Part shown: piece by piece, positions 42,405 to 50,532 of the stretch
Numbering within the stretch: position 1 is the first letter of the stretch
Layout of the letters: each line of letters begins with the position of its first letter
DNA from: CAWBRT01 sp963832785
GTDB taxonomy: Bacteria > Acidobacteriota > Terriglobia > Terriglobales > Acidobacteriaceae
Length of the DNA: 64,000 nucleotides
NCBI GenBank assembly: GCA_963832785.1
Contig: CAWHVF010000006.1
Coordinates: forward strand, 124,001 to 188,000
Direction: 5' to 3'
Notes under the pieces: model-generated
What the model was told of the DNA's origin: nothing
Databases searched by the model: none
Seen by the model: the letters and a program-made list of their open reading frames with translations, nothing else
Made by a program: the position numbers and the translations under genes

Positions 42405-42587
42405 TCAAAGCCTCGCTGCTGAGATACCGCCATCAACAATCAGTCCTGTCCCGGTAATGTAGCGGGCCTCGTCCGATGCCAGAAATAGCACGGCATGAGC
42501 CACGTCCCATGCCTCACTCATATGCCCCACCGGCACCAGCGGACCGGCGCCGGAAACAATCGCAGCCTTTCCGGCCAGATTACGCAT
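42405..42587 (-). pseudogene. Third SDR copy with a large in-frame internal deletion
   Basis: Only 60 residues remain: the first 15 (MRNLAGKAAIVSGAG) match the SDR N-terminus and the rest (GHMSEAWDVAHAVLFLASDE, then ARYITGTGLIVDGG) matches the C-terminus of the two intact SDRs. About 200 residues, including the catalytic Tyr and Lys, are missing. The frame is kept, so a short peptide could be made, but it cannot be an active SDR. A copy of the putative LysR operator lies 297 bases upstream. Confidence 0.85.
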
Positions 42588-42883
42588 CGCGTTTCATTCC
42601 CAGAATAAGTGTTAAAACTGATATGGAGCATACGAGCAATAATATCGGCCTAATTGCCCGTCTCGGAAGACCGTAGTGAGTGCCTCCTGAAAAAGTACAA
42701 TTAAAGTGCCAATAAAAGGGCTTCCACACCTCGGCGATGTCGTGGCGCCCAGTGAGTGATAAATCGGCACCATGTGCTGCCCGTTTATTTCCGGGCTCAG
42801 TAGCCAAACCGAGAATGCTGCAGGAACGGGCGCCATTCTATGTCTGACGGACTTCAGTGTCTAATTTTATTTTGAGCAGCGAA

Positions 42884-42902
42884 TTATATGATTACTATAT
42901 AA
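42884..42902. promoter_or_regulatory. Putative LysR operator, copy 3
   Basis: TTATAT-N7-ATATAA, a perfect palindrome matching the operators at 23531 and 31428 in arm sequence and spacing. Read on the minus strand it lies 297 bases before the deleted SDR, close to the 282 and 251 bases seen at the intact copies. Confidence 0.6.
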
Positions 42903-42920
42903 ATGTGATATCAGCAGATT

Positions 42921-43163
42921 TTGTCGAAGTGTCTAGTGGAGTGGGTAATTCTGCGGGAAATGCCAGACGGCGTCAAGACCGCCCCGAGCAGGCTTGCCTC
43001 ATCGTGTGGCCTGACCCGCGGGGCTGTCTCGAAGCTCATCGACCGACTACTGCACAAAGGCTTGGTGAGCCGCGCCGGGCTTGATGAAGACCGGCGCTTT
43101 CAAGAAACGAAGCTTACCGTTGCCGGACGCGCGCTCGTACCAAAGCTTGCGGCGCTGGCCTAG
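42921..43163 (+). pseudogene. MarR-family regulator fragment
   Basis: The frame encodes the recognition half of a MarR winged helix: WVILREMPDG, SRLASSCGLTRGAVSKLIDR, LLHKGLVSRAGLDEDRRFQ and LTVAGRALVPKLAALA. The N-terminal dimerisation helix and the C-terminal helices are missing and the only start is a weak TTG. It ends just before the hydrolase gene. It is probably a remnant at the right edge of the island; DNA binding without dimer helices is unlikely. Confidence 0.65.
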
Positions 43164-43177
43164 CTATGGAGCGAATC

Positions 43178-44284
43178 ATGCTGCGATTCTGTTTCCCAGC
43201 CGTTGTCCTGGCCCTTCTGGCGTTGCTGCCATGTGCAAATGCGGAGTCTTTGATTCAAACAGAACTGCGAATTCCCACTGCTAAGTCTGGTCCAAAGGGC
43301 TTGGCAGCGGTAATGGTTCGTCCCAATGAACCGGGGCCGCACCCTCTCGCTGTTATTACTCATGGCAGGTCTCGCAGCAATGACGACTTTCCGAATATGA
43401 CTCCTTTTTCGTTTTTGCCACAGGCAGTGGAGTTTGCCCGCAGAGGTTGGACAGCGGTTGTAGTTGTGCGCCGGGGCTACGGAGATTCAGGAGGCAGAAA
43501 TGCAGAGTATAGCGGCCAGTGCTCGCATCCCTTCTATAAGGATGTCGGCCTGAATGGGGCCGGCGATCTTCGGGCGGCAATTGAGTACTTGGCAAAGCTC
43601 CCTGAGGTTGACGCTGCCCGCATTATCGTTATTGGCCGTTCGGTCGGAGGCCTGGCCACAGTCGCACTCTCGGCCGATCCGCCCAGCGGCGTGCTGGCGG
43701 CCATCAACTTCGCAGGTGGATCAGGTTCGATTGAGCCAGACAATGTGTGCGCGCCAGAGGCGCTGGTGAACGCATTTAGTTTCTTCGGCCAGCGGTCGAG
43801 AGTTCCGATGTTGTGGGTCTACTCCGAAAACGACCGGTATTTTTCTCCCCAGCTTGCCCGGCAGTTTTATGAAGCCTTCATTGCGGGAGGTGGTAAGGCT
43901 TTGTTAGTTGTTGCACCCCCGTTCGATGTTGATGGCCATGCCCTGTTTTCACGTAAAGGAATTCCGGTCTGGACACCAATTGTGGATGAATTCCTGAAGG
44001 CGCAAAATCTTGCTCTGCGAACGACGCTTCTGCCCGTAGATCTGCCGCAAATTTCCCCTCCCTCCCAACTTTCAGCCCGAGGCAAAGAGGATTTTCGCGA
44101 CTACCTTGCCAGTCCACCACACAAGGCATTCGCCGTGAGCGCCACTGGGCACTATGGTTACAGTTCAACGCGTCGGACGGATAAAGATGCGATAGACCGA
44201 GCCTTGTTCAATTGCCGGCGTTTTGCAGGCGAGAAAGCCCAATGCACGCTGGTGATGCTGGGTGATCAGAAAGCAAAAGACTGA
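43178..44284 (+). CDS. Secreted alpha/beta hydrolase, dienelactone-hydrolase-like
   Basis: A 368-residue protein with a signal peptide (MLRFCFPAVVLALLALLPCA, cleavage near residue 22). The alpha/beta-hydrolase core has the nucleophile elbow GRSVGG, a HGRSRSNDDF oxyanion-side loop, the ENDRYF Asp-region and DVDGHALF histidine. This resembles dienelactone hydrolase or prolyl-oligopeptidase-type esterases. A final 60-residue segment (AFAVSATGHYGYSSTRRTDK) is a separate small domain of unknown role. The ATG at 43178 follows GGAG; the ATG at 43166 is possible. It lies at the island's right border. Confidence 0.82.
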   Translation: MLRFCFPAVVLALLALLPCANAESLIQTELRIPTAKSGPKGLAAVMVRPNEPGPHPLAVITHGRSRSNDDFPNMTPFSFLPQAVEFARRGWTAVVVVRRGYGDSGGRNAEYSGQCSHPFYKDVGLNGAGDLRAAIEYLAKLPEVDAARIIVIGRSVGGLATVALSADPPSGVLAAINFAGGSGSIEPDNVCAPEALVNAFSFFGQRSRVPMLWVYSENDRYFSPQLARQFYEAFIAGGGKALLVVAPPFDVDGHALFSRKGIPVWTPIVDEFLKAQNLALRTTLLPVDLPQISPPSQLSARGKEDFRDYLASPPHKAFAVSATGHYGYSSTRRTDKDAIDRALFNCRRFAGEKAQCTLVMLGDQKAKD

Positions 44285-44326
44285 CTACGTTGCGGCGGGC
44301 AATACGTAACGGCCGGAGCCACACTC

Positions 44327-45172
44327 TCACAGCATCGGCAAGTTCCGCGGGCGCGGGCCGCGGGGAAAAGCCTGGTCGATCATTGCCAGCTCGGCGTCGC
44401 TCAGCTTAAGCTCCCCGGCTCCCGCGTTCTCCTCCGTGTGCGCCGGGGTTGACGCCTTGGGGATAGTGAACAGTGACGGCCGCCGCAGCAGGAAGCGGAG
44501 CGCCACCTGCCGGGGCGTGGCCCCGTGCGCGTCCGCAATCTTGCGCAGCAGCGCTCCTCCGGCTGTGCGCGGGCCGGGAAAGCTGGCATGTCCGAAAGGG
44601 CTGTAGCCGATTACGGCGACTCCATGCTGCTCGCACCAAGGCAGCACGGCGTGCTCGATTGCCCTCTCCTGAAGATGGTAGAGAACCTGGTTGCAGGCGA
44701 TGCGGTCCTCGCCGGACACGGCCAGCGCCTCATCTAGTTCAGGCACATCGAAATTGCTTACGCCCCAGGCGAGGGTTTTTCCCGCCTTCCTGAGTTCTTC
44801 AAAGGCGGCGAAGGTCTCCTGAAAAGGGTGGCTGCCGGGCCAGTGCAGCAGGTAGCAGTTCAGATGATCGGTGCGCAGCCGCGCCAGCGAGCGCTCGCAG
44901 GCGGCGATGGTTCCGCGGCGGCTGGCATTGCCGGGGAGCACCTTCGATACCAGGAAAACTTCCTGGCGGCGGCCGGCGATGGCCTCGCCCACAAGCTCTT
45001 CGGCCGCGCCCGAGCCGTACATCTCGGCGGTGTCGATATGCGTGGCTCCCAGATCGATTCCGCGACGCAGGGCGGCTATGGCCGCGGCGCGATCGCCGGT
45101 GTCGAGGTACCACGTGCCCTGGCCGATGACCGCTACTTGCCGGCGCGCCGGCCCAAATTGACGTTTTTCCAT
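44327..45172 (-). CDS. Aldo/keto reductase
   Basis: A 281-residue NADPH-type aldo/keto reductase. The catalytic tetrad is visible: Asp47 (HIDTAEMYG), Tyr52, Lys77 (VSKVLP) and His110 (YLLHWPG). The C-terminus has IPKAS, the cofactor-binding loop. It would reduce an aldehyde or ketone; the exact substrate is not readable. GC-rich codon use shows that the chromosome backbone has resumed here. It is convergent with the secreted hydrolase gene. Confidence 0.92.
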   Translation of the reverse strand: MEKRQFGPARRQVAVIGQGTWYLDTGDRAAAIAALRRGIDLGATHIDTAEMYGSGAAEELVGEAIAGRRQEVFLVSKVLPGNASRRGTIAACERSLARLRTDHLNCYLLHWPGSHPFQETFAAFEELRKAGKTLAWGVSNFDVPELDEALAVSGEDRIACNQVLYHLQERAIEHAVLPWCEQHGVAVIGYSPFGHASFPGPRTAGGALLRKIADAHGATPRQVALRFLLRRPSLFTIPKASTPAHTEENAGAGELKLSDAELAMIDQAFPRGPRPRNLPML

Positions 45173-45355
45173 CTTTTTCCTCGCCTGCCGGCGCTTTTAC
45201 ATTTCGCGTGATGGCCCCCGAATCCGCGCTCATGCCAGATTAGATACGGCGTGCATCTCCCCAGCAAGGGGCAGCATCTACTCGTACTGCCGGCAAGGCC
45301 GCTGATAACGATAGCAAACCCGCCCAAGCCGGAGTAGCAGGGAAAAACAAAAAAT

Positions 45356-45532
45356 ATGTTGGGCCTGGACCACCTGTGGCGCTTGCTGGCGGTGGATATT
45401 GTTCGAGCAGTTGTCCTGCTGCCCGCTTTGATCATAGGGGCGGCGGTTGTGCTCCCGAAAATAATGCAGCATAGGGCATCCAAGCGGCTGCTGGCTGACG
45501 CAACCCGGAACGAATCCCCAGGTTGGCGGTGA
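45356..45532 (+). CDS. Possible small membrane protein
   Basis: A 58-residue frame starting with ATG 45356 (MLGLDHLWRLLAVDIVRAVV) and containing one hydrophobic stretch of about 20 residues (VVLLPALIIGAAVVLP) followed by a basic tail. A weak AGGGA lies about 14 bases upstream. It is in the otherwise empty 45173-45939 gap. No family is recognised; it is a candidate only. Confidence 0.35.
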   Translation: MLGLDHLWRLLAVDIVRAVVLLPALIIGAAVVLPKIMQHRASKRLLADATRNESPGWR

Positions 45533-45939
45533 GGAAATTCCGCTGCGACGCCTGCGCCCCTGCCGCCGCAAGTGGTAGAATATTTTCGCAAGCGTCTCGC
45601 CGGGCCGAGCTAAGCTGTACTTCGGCCCCGTGCCAGCCGGAAACCGTATAGGCAGGTTTTTCTCTCCGATTTACGGTCAGCGCAACTGTTTTCGACTTGC
45701 ATCCAACTAAACCGGAAGCTACTATTGAGCATCTTCCGGTCCGCACATTCCGTGCGGCATTGCCCAGCGCTGTAGGGCACAGAGGCAATCCTGAAATTGG
45801 ATTGCCGGCCCCGCGTTCCGGAGCGCAAGCGGACAGAGAATTGGTTCCCTAGACACGGCCGGCCATCCCGCTCGGCTTGGCCTTCGGCGGACGCAAACAT
45901 CGACGATCTTGATTTGCAGTAAAAAGAGAAACCGACAAT

Positions 45940-46638
45940 ATGAATAGTGGACCCAACCATCCTGCCGGGGGTTCCGGAGGAAGAGGGCGCAAACGGCGTC
46001 GGGGCCGCGGAAATCAGCCGTCCCCGGGAGCACACCCTGCTCAGGCGCGCCAGCAACGGCACGGCGCCGCTCACGTTCGTGGCGGCCGCGCCCGCTCCAG
46101 CCCCAGATTCCAGGACTCCCATCTGTACACCGCCCCCATGGATCACAGCTATCGCACGGCGGCAAACGGCAATGGCGCCAGGAACGGCGGCGGCGCGCGC
46201 TTCCGCCATCCGGAGCTGGAAGCGCTGCCGGCCGCACACAATGGAGCGCCGCGCATCTTCGCCTTCGTCGACGACCTGTTCTTCCTGGCCAAAATCCAGG
46301 AAACGGCGCGCAAGCTGAACGTCAAGGTGCAGTTCGTGAAGAGCGAAAAGGAGGTCTTGGATTCCATCGCCGAGAGCGAACAGGCACCCTCGCTGATCAT
46401 CATGGATCTCAACAACTCCTCGGTGAAGCCGATCTCCGCCATCAGCAAGCTGAAATCCAAGCTCAAGAAACAGAGCAGCATCATCGGCTTCCTCTCGCAC
46501 GTTCAGGGAGACCTCAAGCTCAAGGCGCAGGAAGCCGGCTGCGACATGGTGCTGCCGCGCTCGGCCTTCTCGCAGAACCTGCCGCAATTGCTGCGCCGTC
46601 ATGGCTCCTCCGCCGAGCCGCCGGCGACAGGCGCTTAA
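45940..46638 (+). CDS. Receiver-like protein with a basic disordered N-terminus
   Basis: A 232-residue protein. Residues 1-90 are low-complexity and rich in Gly/Arg/His (GGRGRKRRRGRGNQPSPG), resembling an RNA- or DNA-binding tail. Residues about 102-220 have a CheY-like fold pattern: RIFAFVDDLFFLAKIQETAR, PSLIIMDLNNSSV (an Asp where phosphorylation occurs), and GFLSHVQGDLKLKAQEAGCD. The acidic pair is weak (DD) and the usual Thr/Lys are not clear, so it is probably a pseudo-receiver. It has no partner kinase nearby. Confidence 0.6.
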   Translation: MNSGPNHPAGGSGGRGRKRRRGRGNQPSPGAHPAQARQQRHGAAHVRGGRARSSPRFQDSHLYTAPMDHSYRTAANGNGARNGGGARFRHPELEALPAAHNGAPRIFAFVDDLFFLAKIQETARKLNVKVQFVKSEKEVLDSIAESEQAPSLIIMDLNNSSVKPISAISKLKSKLKKQSSIIGFLSHVQGDLKLKAQEAGCDMVLPRSAFSQNLPQLLRRHGSSAEPPATGA

Positions 46639-46650
46639 GAAGCGGCGAAA

Positions 46651-46730
46651 GACTGGTTCCAAGAATGATTCTTTGAAAGGGCATTGGCTTTAGCCATGCC
46701 GTTCAGAACCAGAAAAATGCGGGCTTTACA
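46651..46730. repeat. Dispersed repeat family A, copy 2
   Basis: Matches the copy at 20472-20549 over almost its full length: ACTGGTT, TTCTTTGAAAGGGCAT, a GGCTTTAGCC hairpin, CCAGAACCAGAAA and ATGCGGGCTTTA. The rest of the 46639-47035 gap shows no gene. Confidence 0.7.
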
Positions 46731-47035
46731 GGCTGCGGAAGAACGCGCCGAAGCAACAAGCGAGGCGCTATGGAATGTAGGCACTACAAGAGCCGCTAAC
46801 CAGATCTTGTAGTCCCACCCGATCCGAAACCTGTTTTTCCGCAGTCCGTTTAGCCCCTGAGGAATCGCCTTCTCCTCATGAAAAAAACCTTGAACCTGTA
46901 ATAGAAGCTTCAGAGCGGAATTATTTACGTTGTGTCCTTCGCGCCAGCGAAAACGCAGCCCCTGGGCGGCGGCAACGGAATCCGAACCAGGGGAATCCAA
47001 ATACACTGGCTTGGACTCTCCCGGACACGGCTGCC

Positions 47036-47890
47036 ATGTCTCTGACGCGCGCCTTCGAAGAGGAAGAAGTTGGGCCAGAAATACGGCGCATCTTCTCTGA
47101 AATTCGCGCCAACTTCGATCTGCCTTTCGTGCCGACGCCGTTCAAGGCTCTGGCCGGGGCTCCCGAATACCTGCGGCTGATCTGGCATGACTTGAGCCAC
47201 GTGGCCTGCTCGCGTGAGTTCCGTTCCGCCGCCGCCACGTTGCAGGAAGTCGTGCGCTCGGAAGCCATTGCCGCCGGCTGGCGCTTCAGCAACCAGGAGC
47301 GCACCCTGGCCGAACAGAAGATTTCCCCCGAGGACACGCTGGTGCTTTCCGGCGTAATCGGCGTTTTCAACCGCGCCTTTCCGGCGCTGACCCTGTTCAT
47401 GCGGCTGGTGCAGCTTGGATACTCGGGCGGGCAAAACGGGCGCGTCTCGGCCGCCAGGCTCGCCCCGGCGCTCTCCCGGCTGGTTACGCTGAATATTCCC
47501 AACGAGCGCGAAGCCGGCCTGCGCGTGTGGCTGCTTTACGGAGAAATCAAGCGCACCACCGGCGACAAGCATGTCCCCGACATGTTTCGCGCGCTGTCTC
47601 CCTTTCCCGGCTACCTGGCTTCGGCCTGGATGGACATCAAGCGCCTGCTGGTCGACAGCGGCTTCCAGCAGGCCCGCGAGCAGGTGGCGCGCCGCGCCGC
47701 CTCGCTGGTGACCGGCATCCCGGTGCGCGAGCATCGCAAATCCGGCAGGCATGTCGCCTTGCAGCGCTGGCCGGAGGTCGAGGAGATCGTCGACAACTAC
47801 GTTCGCCTGCTCCCCCAGTACGCCCTGCTCACCGCCGTCTGGAGACGCTCGTTCGCCATCGAGCGGGGCACCCTCCACGCCGCTTCCTGA
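47036..47890 (+). CDS. DehI-family (2-haloacid dehalogenase-like) protein
   Basis: A 284-residue, mainly helical protein that repeats one domain twice. The first half has PEIRRIFSEIRANFDLPFVP and APEYLRLIWHDLSH; the second has RVWLLYGEIKRTTGDKHVPD and FPGYLASAWMDIK. This internal duplication with GxPxYL..aW patterns is that of group I haloacid dehalogenases (DehI, PF10778). Those hydrolyse D- and L-2-haloacids without a covalent intermediate. Whether this protein has that activity is uncertain, because many members of the family in soil bacteria are uncharacterised. Confidence 0.65.
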   Translation: MSLTRAFEEEEVGPEIRRIFSEIRANFDLPFVPTPFKALAGAPEYLRLIWHDLSHVACSREFRSAAATLQEVVRSEAIAAGWRFSNQERTLAEQKISPEDTLVLSGVIGVFNRAFPALTLFMRLVQLGYSGGQNGRVSAARLAPALSRLVTLNIPNEREAGLRVWLLYGEIKRTTGDKHVPDMFRALSPFPGYLASAWMDIKRLLVDSGFQQAREQVARRAASLVTGIPVREHRKSGRHVALQRWPEVEEIVDNYVRLLPQYALLTAVWRRSFAIERGTLHAAS

Positions 47891-47903
47891 TCGAACTCTG
47901 TAG

Positions 47904-47955
47904 CTGTTTGGGGAAAATGTTGGGGAAAAACTGGTAGGAGCGGCAGGACTCGAAC
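47904..47955. other. Integrase C-terminal remnant and tRNA 3'-end fragment
   Basis: The plus strand reads LFGENVGEKLVGAAGLE, the kind of ending given by phage-type integrases that terminate inside a tRNA gene. Bases 47932-47955 match the last 24 bases of the tRNA-Arg gene (48058-48081) with one mismatch, 126 bases away in the same orientation. This looks like a residual attachment site left by an excised or decayed element. Confidence 0.6.
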
Positions 47956-48057
47956 TTGAGCCGCCTTGCGGGCGTGAGGAGCGAAGCGAGGGGAGCCCGC
48001 AGGCGAAATCCTGAGCGCAGCGAAGGACCGCTGTCTCTGAGAGAGTTTAGAAAAGGA

Positions 48058-48134
48058 TGGTAGGAGCGGCTGGACTCGAACCAGCGACCCTCTGCTTAGA
48101 AGGCAGATGCTCTATCCACCTGAGCTACGCTCCC
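48058..48134 (-). tRNA. tRNA-Arg (anticodon TCT)
   Basis: A 77-base cloverleaf on the minus strand: acceptor stem GGGAGCG / CGCTCCT (first pair G-U), D-loop AGCTCAGGTGGATAGAGC, anticodon stem CTGCC / CAGAG region around the loop TTCTAAG (anticodon TCT, reading AGA), T-loop GGTTCGAGTCC and encoded CCA. A plus-strand reading frame over it is a known artefact. Confidence 0.93.
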
Positions 48135-48184
48135 ACGCCTATGATTCTACCGCACTACGCCGGGCGGGCTCAGTACCTTAAAGG

Positions 48185-48295
48185 TTTCCAAAGTTTCAGG
48201 GTTCAAAGCCTATCGAACTGCCTCGGCATTCTGCATCATTGAAACTCTGAAACCTTGAAACTTTGAAACCTCGCAACATTGAAACAGACCCTCAG
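48185..48295. repeat. Degenerate GTTTCAAGGTTTC-type short repeats
   Basis: Between tRNA-Arg and the acyl-CoA dehydrogenase gene the sequence repeats variants of GAAACYTTGAAAC (for example 48241-48270) and their complements (GGTTTCCAAAGTTTCAGGGTT near 48184). It is simple repeated DNA without spacers of constant size, so not a CRISPR. Confidence 0.5.
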
Positions 48296-48320
48296 GCACG
48301 AAGCAGACCCTTCGCAATCC

Positions 48321-49502
48321 CTACTTGTCCCCAAGTATCAGCTTGGCGATGGTGGCAAGCTGCATGTTCGAGGTGCCTTCGTAGATTGTTCCGATCTTGG
48401 AGTCGCGGAAGAGTTTCTCCACCGGATAATCTTTGGTGAAGCCGCAGCCGCCAAGGATTTCCACCGCCTGCGAGGCCACGTGCTCGGCCACCTGCGAGCA
48501 GAAGAGCTTGGCCATGGCTGCTTCCTTGATGAAGTTCATGCCGGCGTCCTTCATGCGGGCGGCGTTGTAGGCCATCATGCGCGCCGCGGTGATCTGGGTA
48601 GCCATCTGCGCCAGTTGGAACTGGATGGCCTGGAAGCTGGAGATCGTGCGGCCGAACTGGCGGCGCTCCTGCGCGTACTTGATGGCGTGCTCGAAGGCGC
48701 CCTGCGCCAGGCCCAGCATCTGGGCGCCTATTCCGATGCGTCCCTCGTTCAGGGTTTCAATGGCTATCTTGTAGCCTTTGCCGGCCTCGCCCAGCAGGTT
48801 CTGCTTGGGCACGCGGCAGTCTTCCAGGATCAACTCGCAGGTGGAAGAGGCGCGGATGCCGAGCTTGTCCTCTTTTTTCCCCACGGAGAAGCCGGGGAAA
48901 TCTTTTTCCACCAGGAAGGCGGTCACTCCGCGGTATCCGGCCGCGGGATCGAGTGTTGCCATGAGGACGAACAGCCCGGCCTCTTTGGCGTTGGTGATCC
49001 ACAGCTTCTGGCCGTTGAGCAGCCAGTGGTCGCCCTTATCCTGGGCGCGGCACTGTAGGGCGAAGGCGTCGGAGCCGGCGCCGGCCTCGCTGAGCGCGTA
49101 GGCCCCCACCCACTCGGAAGCCAGCTTGGGAAAGTACCTTTGCTTCTGCTCATCGCTGCCCCAACGCGAGATGGCGTTGTTTACCAGCGTATTGTGCACG
49201 TCCACGATGACGCCGGCCGAGGGATCGACCCGCGACAGCTCTTCGACCGCGAGAATGGCCTCGAAAAAGCTGCCGCCTCCGCCGCCGTACTGCTCGGGGA
49301 CCCCGATGCCCATCAGCCCCAGGGCGAAGAACTGCTCGATCAGCGAGTGCTCAAAAGCGCCTTTCTCATCCATTTCCCGGGCCAGCGGGCGGACCGCTTC
49401 TTCGGCGAATTTGCGTACGCTGTCACGGAACAACTGCTCATCTTCGCTCAGCGCCAGCAGGGGCTGCGGTGCCGCTGAAATTGCCGGAAGTGTGGCCATC
49501 AC
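48321..49502 (-). CDS. Acyl-CoA dehydrogenase
   Basis: A 393-residue flavoenzyme. Features are the N-terminal helix (FRDSVRKFAEEAVRPLAREM), the FAD-binding YALSEAGAGSDAF and LWITNA strands, the RRQFGRTISSFQAIQFQLA motif and the C-terminal IYEGTSNMQ containing the catalytic Glu. It inserts a trans-2 double bond into acyl-CoA in beta-oxidation or branched amino-acid breakdown; the sequence type suggests a short-chain or short-branched enzyme. It stands alone, without an ETF or enoyl-CoA hydratase gene beside it. Confidence 0.94.
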   Translation of the reverse strand: MMATLPAISAAPQPLLALSEDEQLFRDSVRKFAEEAVRPLAREMDEKGAFEHSLIEQFFALGLMGIGVPEQYGGGGGSFFEAILAVEELSRVDPSAGVIVDVHNTLVNNAISRWGSDEQKQRYFPKLASEWVGAYALSEAGAGSDAFALQCRAQDKGDHWLLNGQKLWITNAKEAGLFVLMATLDPAAGYRGVTAFLVEKDFPGFSVGKKEDKLGIRASSTCELILEDCRVPKQNLLGEAGKGYKIAIETLNEGRIGIGAQMLGLAQGAFEHAIKYAQERRQFGRTISSFQAIQFQLAQMATQITAARMMAYNAARMKDAGMNFIKEAAMAKLFCSQVAEHVASQAVEILGGCGFTKDYPVEKLFRDSKIGTIYEGTSNMQLATIAKLILGDK

Positions 49503-49671
49503 TCACCTCGTAGCGAGTTCGATATCACGACTTCGATATCAAGGAAAGTAAGATGCTGAAAGCGCACGAAACGGCCGAAGCAGGAACCGCCCCGCTCAAG
49601 CAAAAAGTTTGAGTGAGCTATCCCCTCAAGCAGAAAAAATTATAGCAATCCACGCGGGGTTGAAGAAGTGC

Positions 49672-49750
49672 AGATTGAAGATTGCAGATTGAATAGCCAG
49701 GAACCCTTCAATCTGCAATCTCAAATCTCAAATCTTAAATCTCAAATTTC
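49672..49750. repeat. AATCTG/ATTGCAGATTG short repeats
   Basis: Tandem variants of GATTGAAGATTGCAGATTGA and, inverted, CAATCTGCAATCTCAAATC. They form a short inverted-repeat array between the acyl-CoA dehydrogenase start and the secreted protein stop. No gene. Confidence 0.55.
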
Positions 49751-49752
49751 CG

Positions 49753-50532
49753 CTACTGCGGCTCGCCGGCGGGCTTGGCGCTAGCCGGTTCGGGGTCGCG
49801 CAGGACCTCGGTATGAGAAGAGGGAATCAGGATGCGCACCAGCTTCTGGTTGCTGTCGAGCCAAAGATCCCAATCGTCGGCGTCTTCGGCGGTCAGGCGG
49901 AAGTGGTTTAATTCGAGCTGTTGCCCGTTAAGCGCCAGGCGGTCGTGTCCGACGTACTCGATGGAGACCATGCCCGAGGTGTGCTGGCGCGGAATCACCA
50001 CTCCGAACTGCGATTTCTGCGTGGCGCATTGCATCTGGCCGCTGGCCGGCCGGCAGACCAGGGCCAGGTAGCGCCAGAGGAGAATCTCGCGGTGGGAGAA
50101 AAAGAAATCGTCCAGCACCTGGCCGGAAGGCGGCATGAGGAAGGGCTGCTCGACGGGCTTTTCATTCTCGCTGGTAATGCGCTCCACCAGAAATTCGTCC
50201 TGCGGCTCGAGCACGATCTGCGCTTTGCCGGGCAGCAGCTCGCGCCACTCGTATCGCCGCAACTCTCCGGTGAGGCTCAGGCGCAACTCGCTGGTCTGGC
50301 GCGCCTTGCTCTCGCCCTCCTCAATCCTGATCTCCGAAGAGGCCACGCTGCCGTCGGCCGACTGCCGGATGCTGAAGGTCTCAGTGCCGATCTTGTGGCC
50401 GGCAATCAGGATGCTGAAGGTGCCGGCATCGACCACGCTGGCCACGTGCTCGGACCCCTTCTGCTTGGAGCGGGCGCTCAGCGGGAAGGCCGCCAGTTGC
50501 AAAACCAGCAGCGCCAATATGACAGATCTCAT
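49753..50532 (-). CDS. Secreted protein of unknown function (DUF6134-like pattern)
   Basis: A 259-residue protein with a signal peptide (MRSVILALLVLQLAAFPLSA). The mature part is beta-rich: FSILIAGHKIGTETFSIRQS, RYEWRELLPGKAQIVLE, then a SHREILLWRYLALVCR segment and LELNHFRLTAEDADDWDLWL. The opening resembles secreted DUF6134/DUF3108-type proteins, which have no known activity. The ATG overlaps the stop codon of the shikimate kinase gene by four bases, so the two are translationally coupled even though no functional link is apparent. Confidence 0.7.
   Translation of the reverse strand: MRSVILALLVLQLAAFPLSARSKQKGSEHVASVVDAGTFSILIAGHKIGTETFSIRQSADGSVASSEIRIEEGESKARQTSELRLSLTGELRRYEWRELLPGKAQIVLEPQDEFLVERITSENEKPVEQPFLMPPSGQVLDDFFFSHREILLWRYLALVCRPASGQMQCATQKSQFGVVIPRQHTSGMVSIEYVGHDRLALNGQQLELNHFRLTAEDADDWDLWLDSNQKLVRILIPSSHTEVLRDPEPASAKPAGEPQ

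Noticed and set aside
48057..48242. Reading frame giving GAAGLEPATLCLEGRCSIHL
   Set aside because: This is the translation of the complement of tRNA-Arg, a well-known artefact, not a protein.
48185..48295. CRISPR-like GTTTC repeats
   Set aside because: Unit length and spacing vary and both orientations occur; no cas genes are present.
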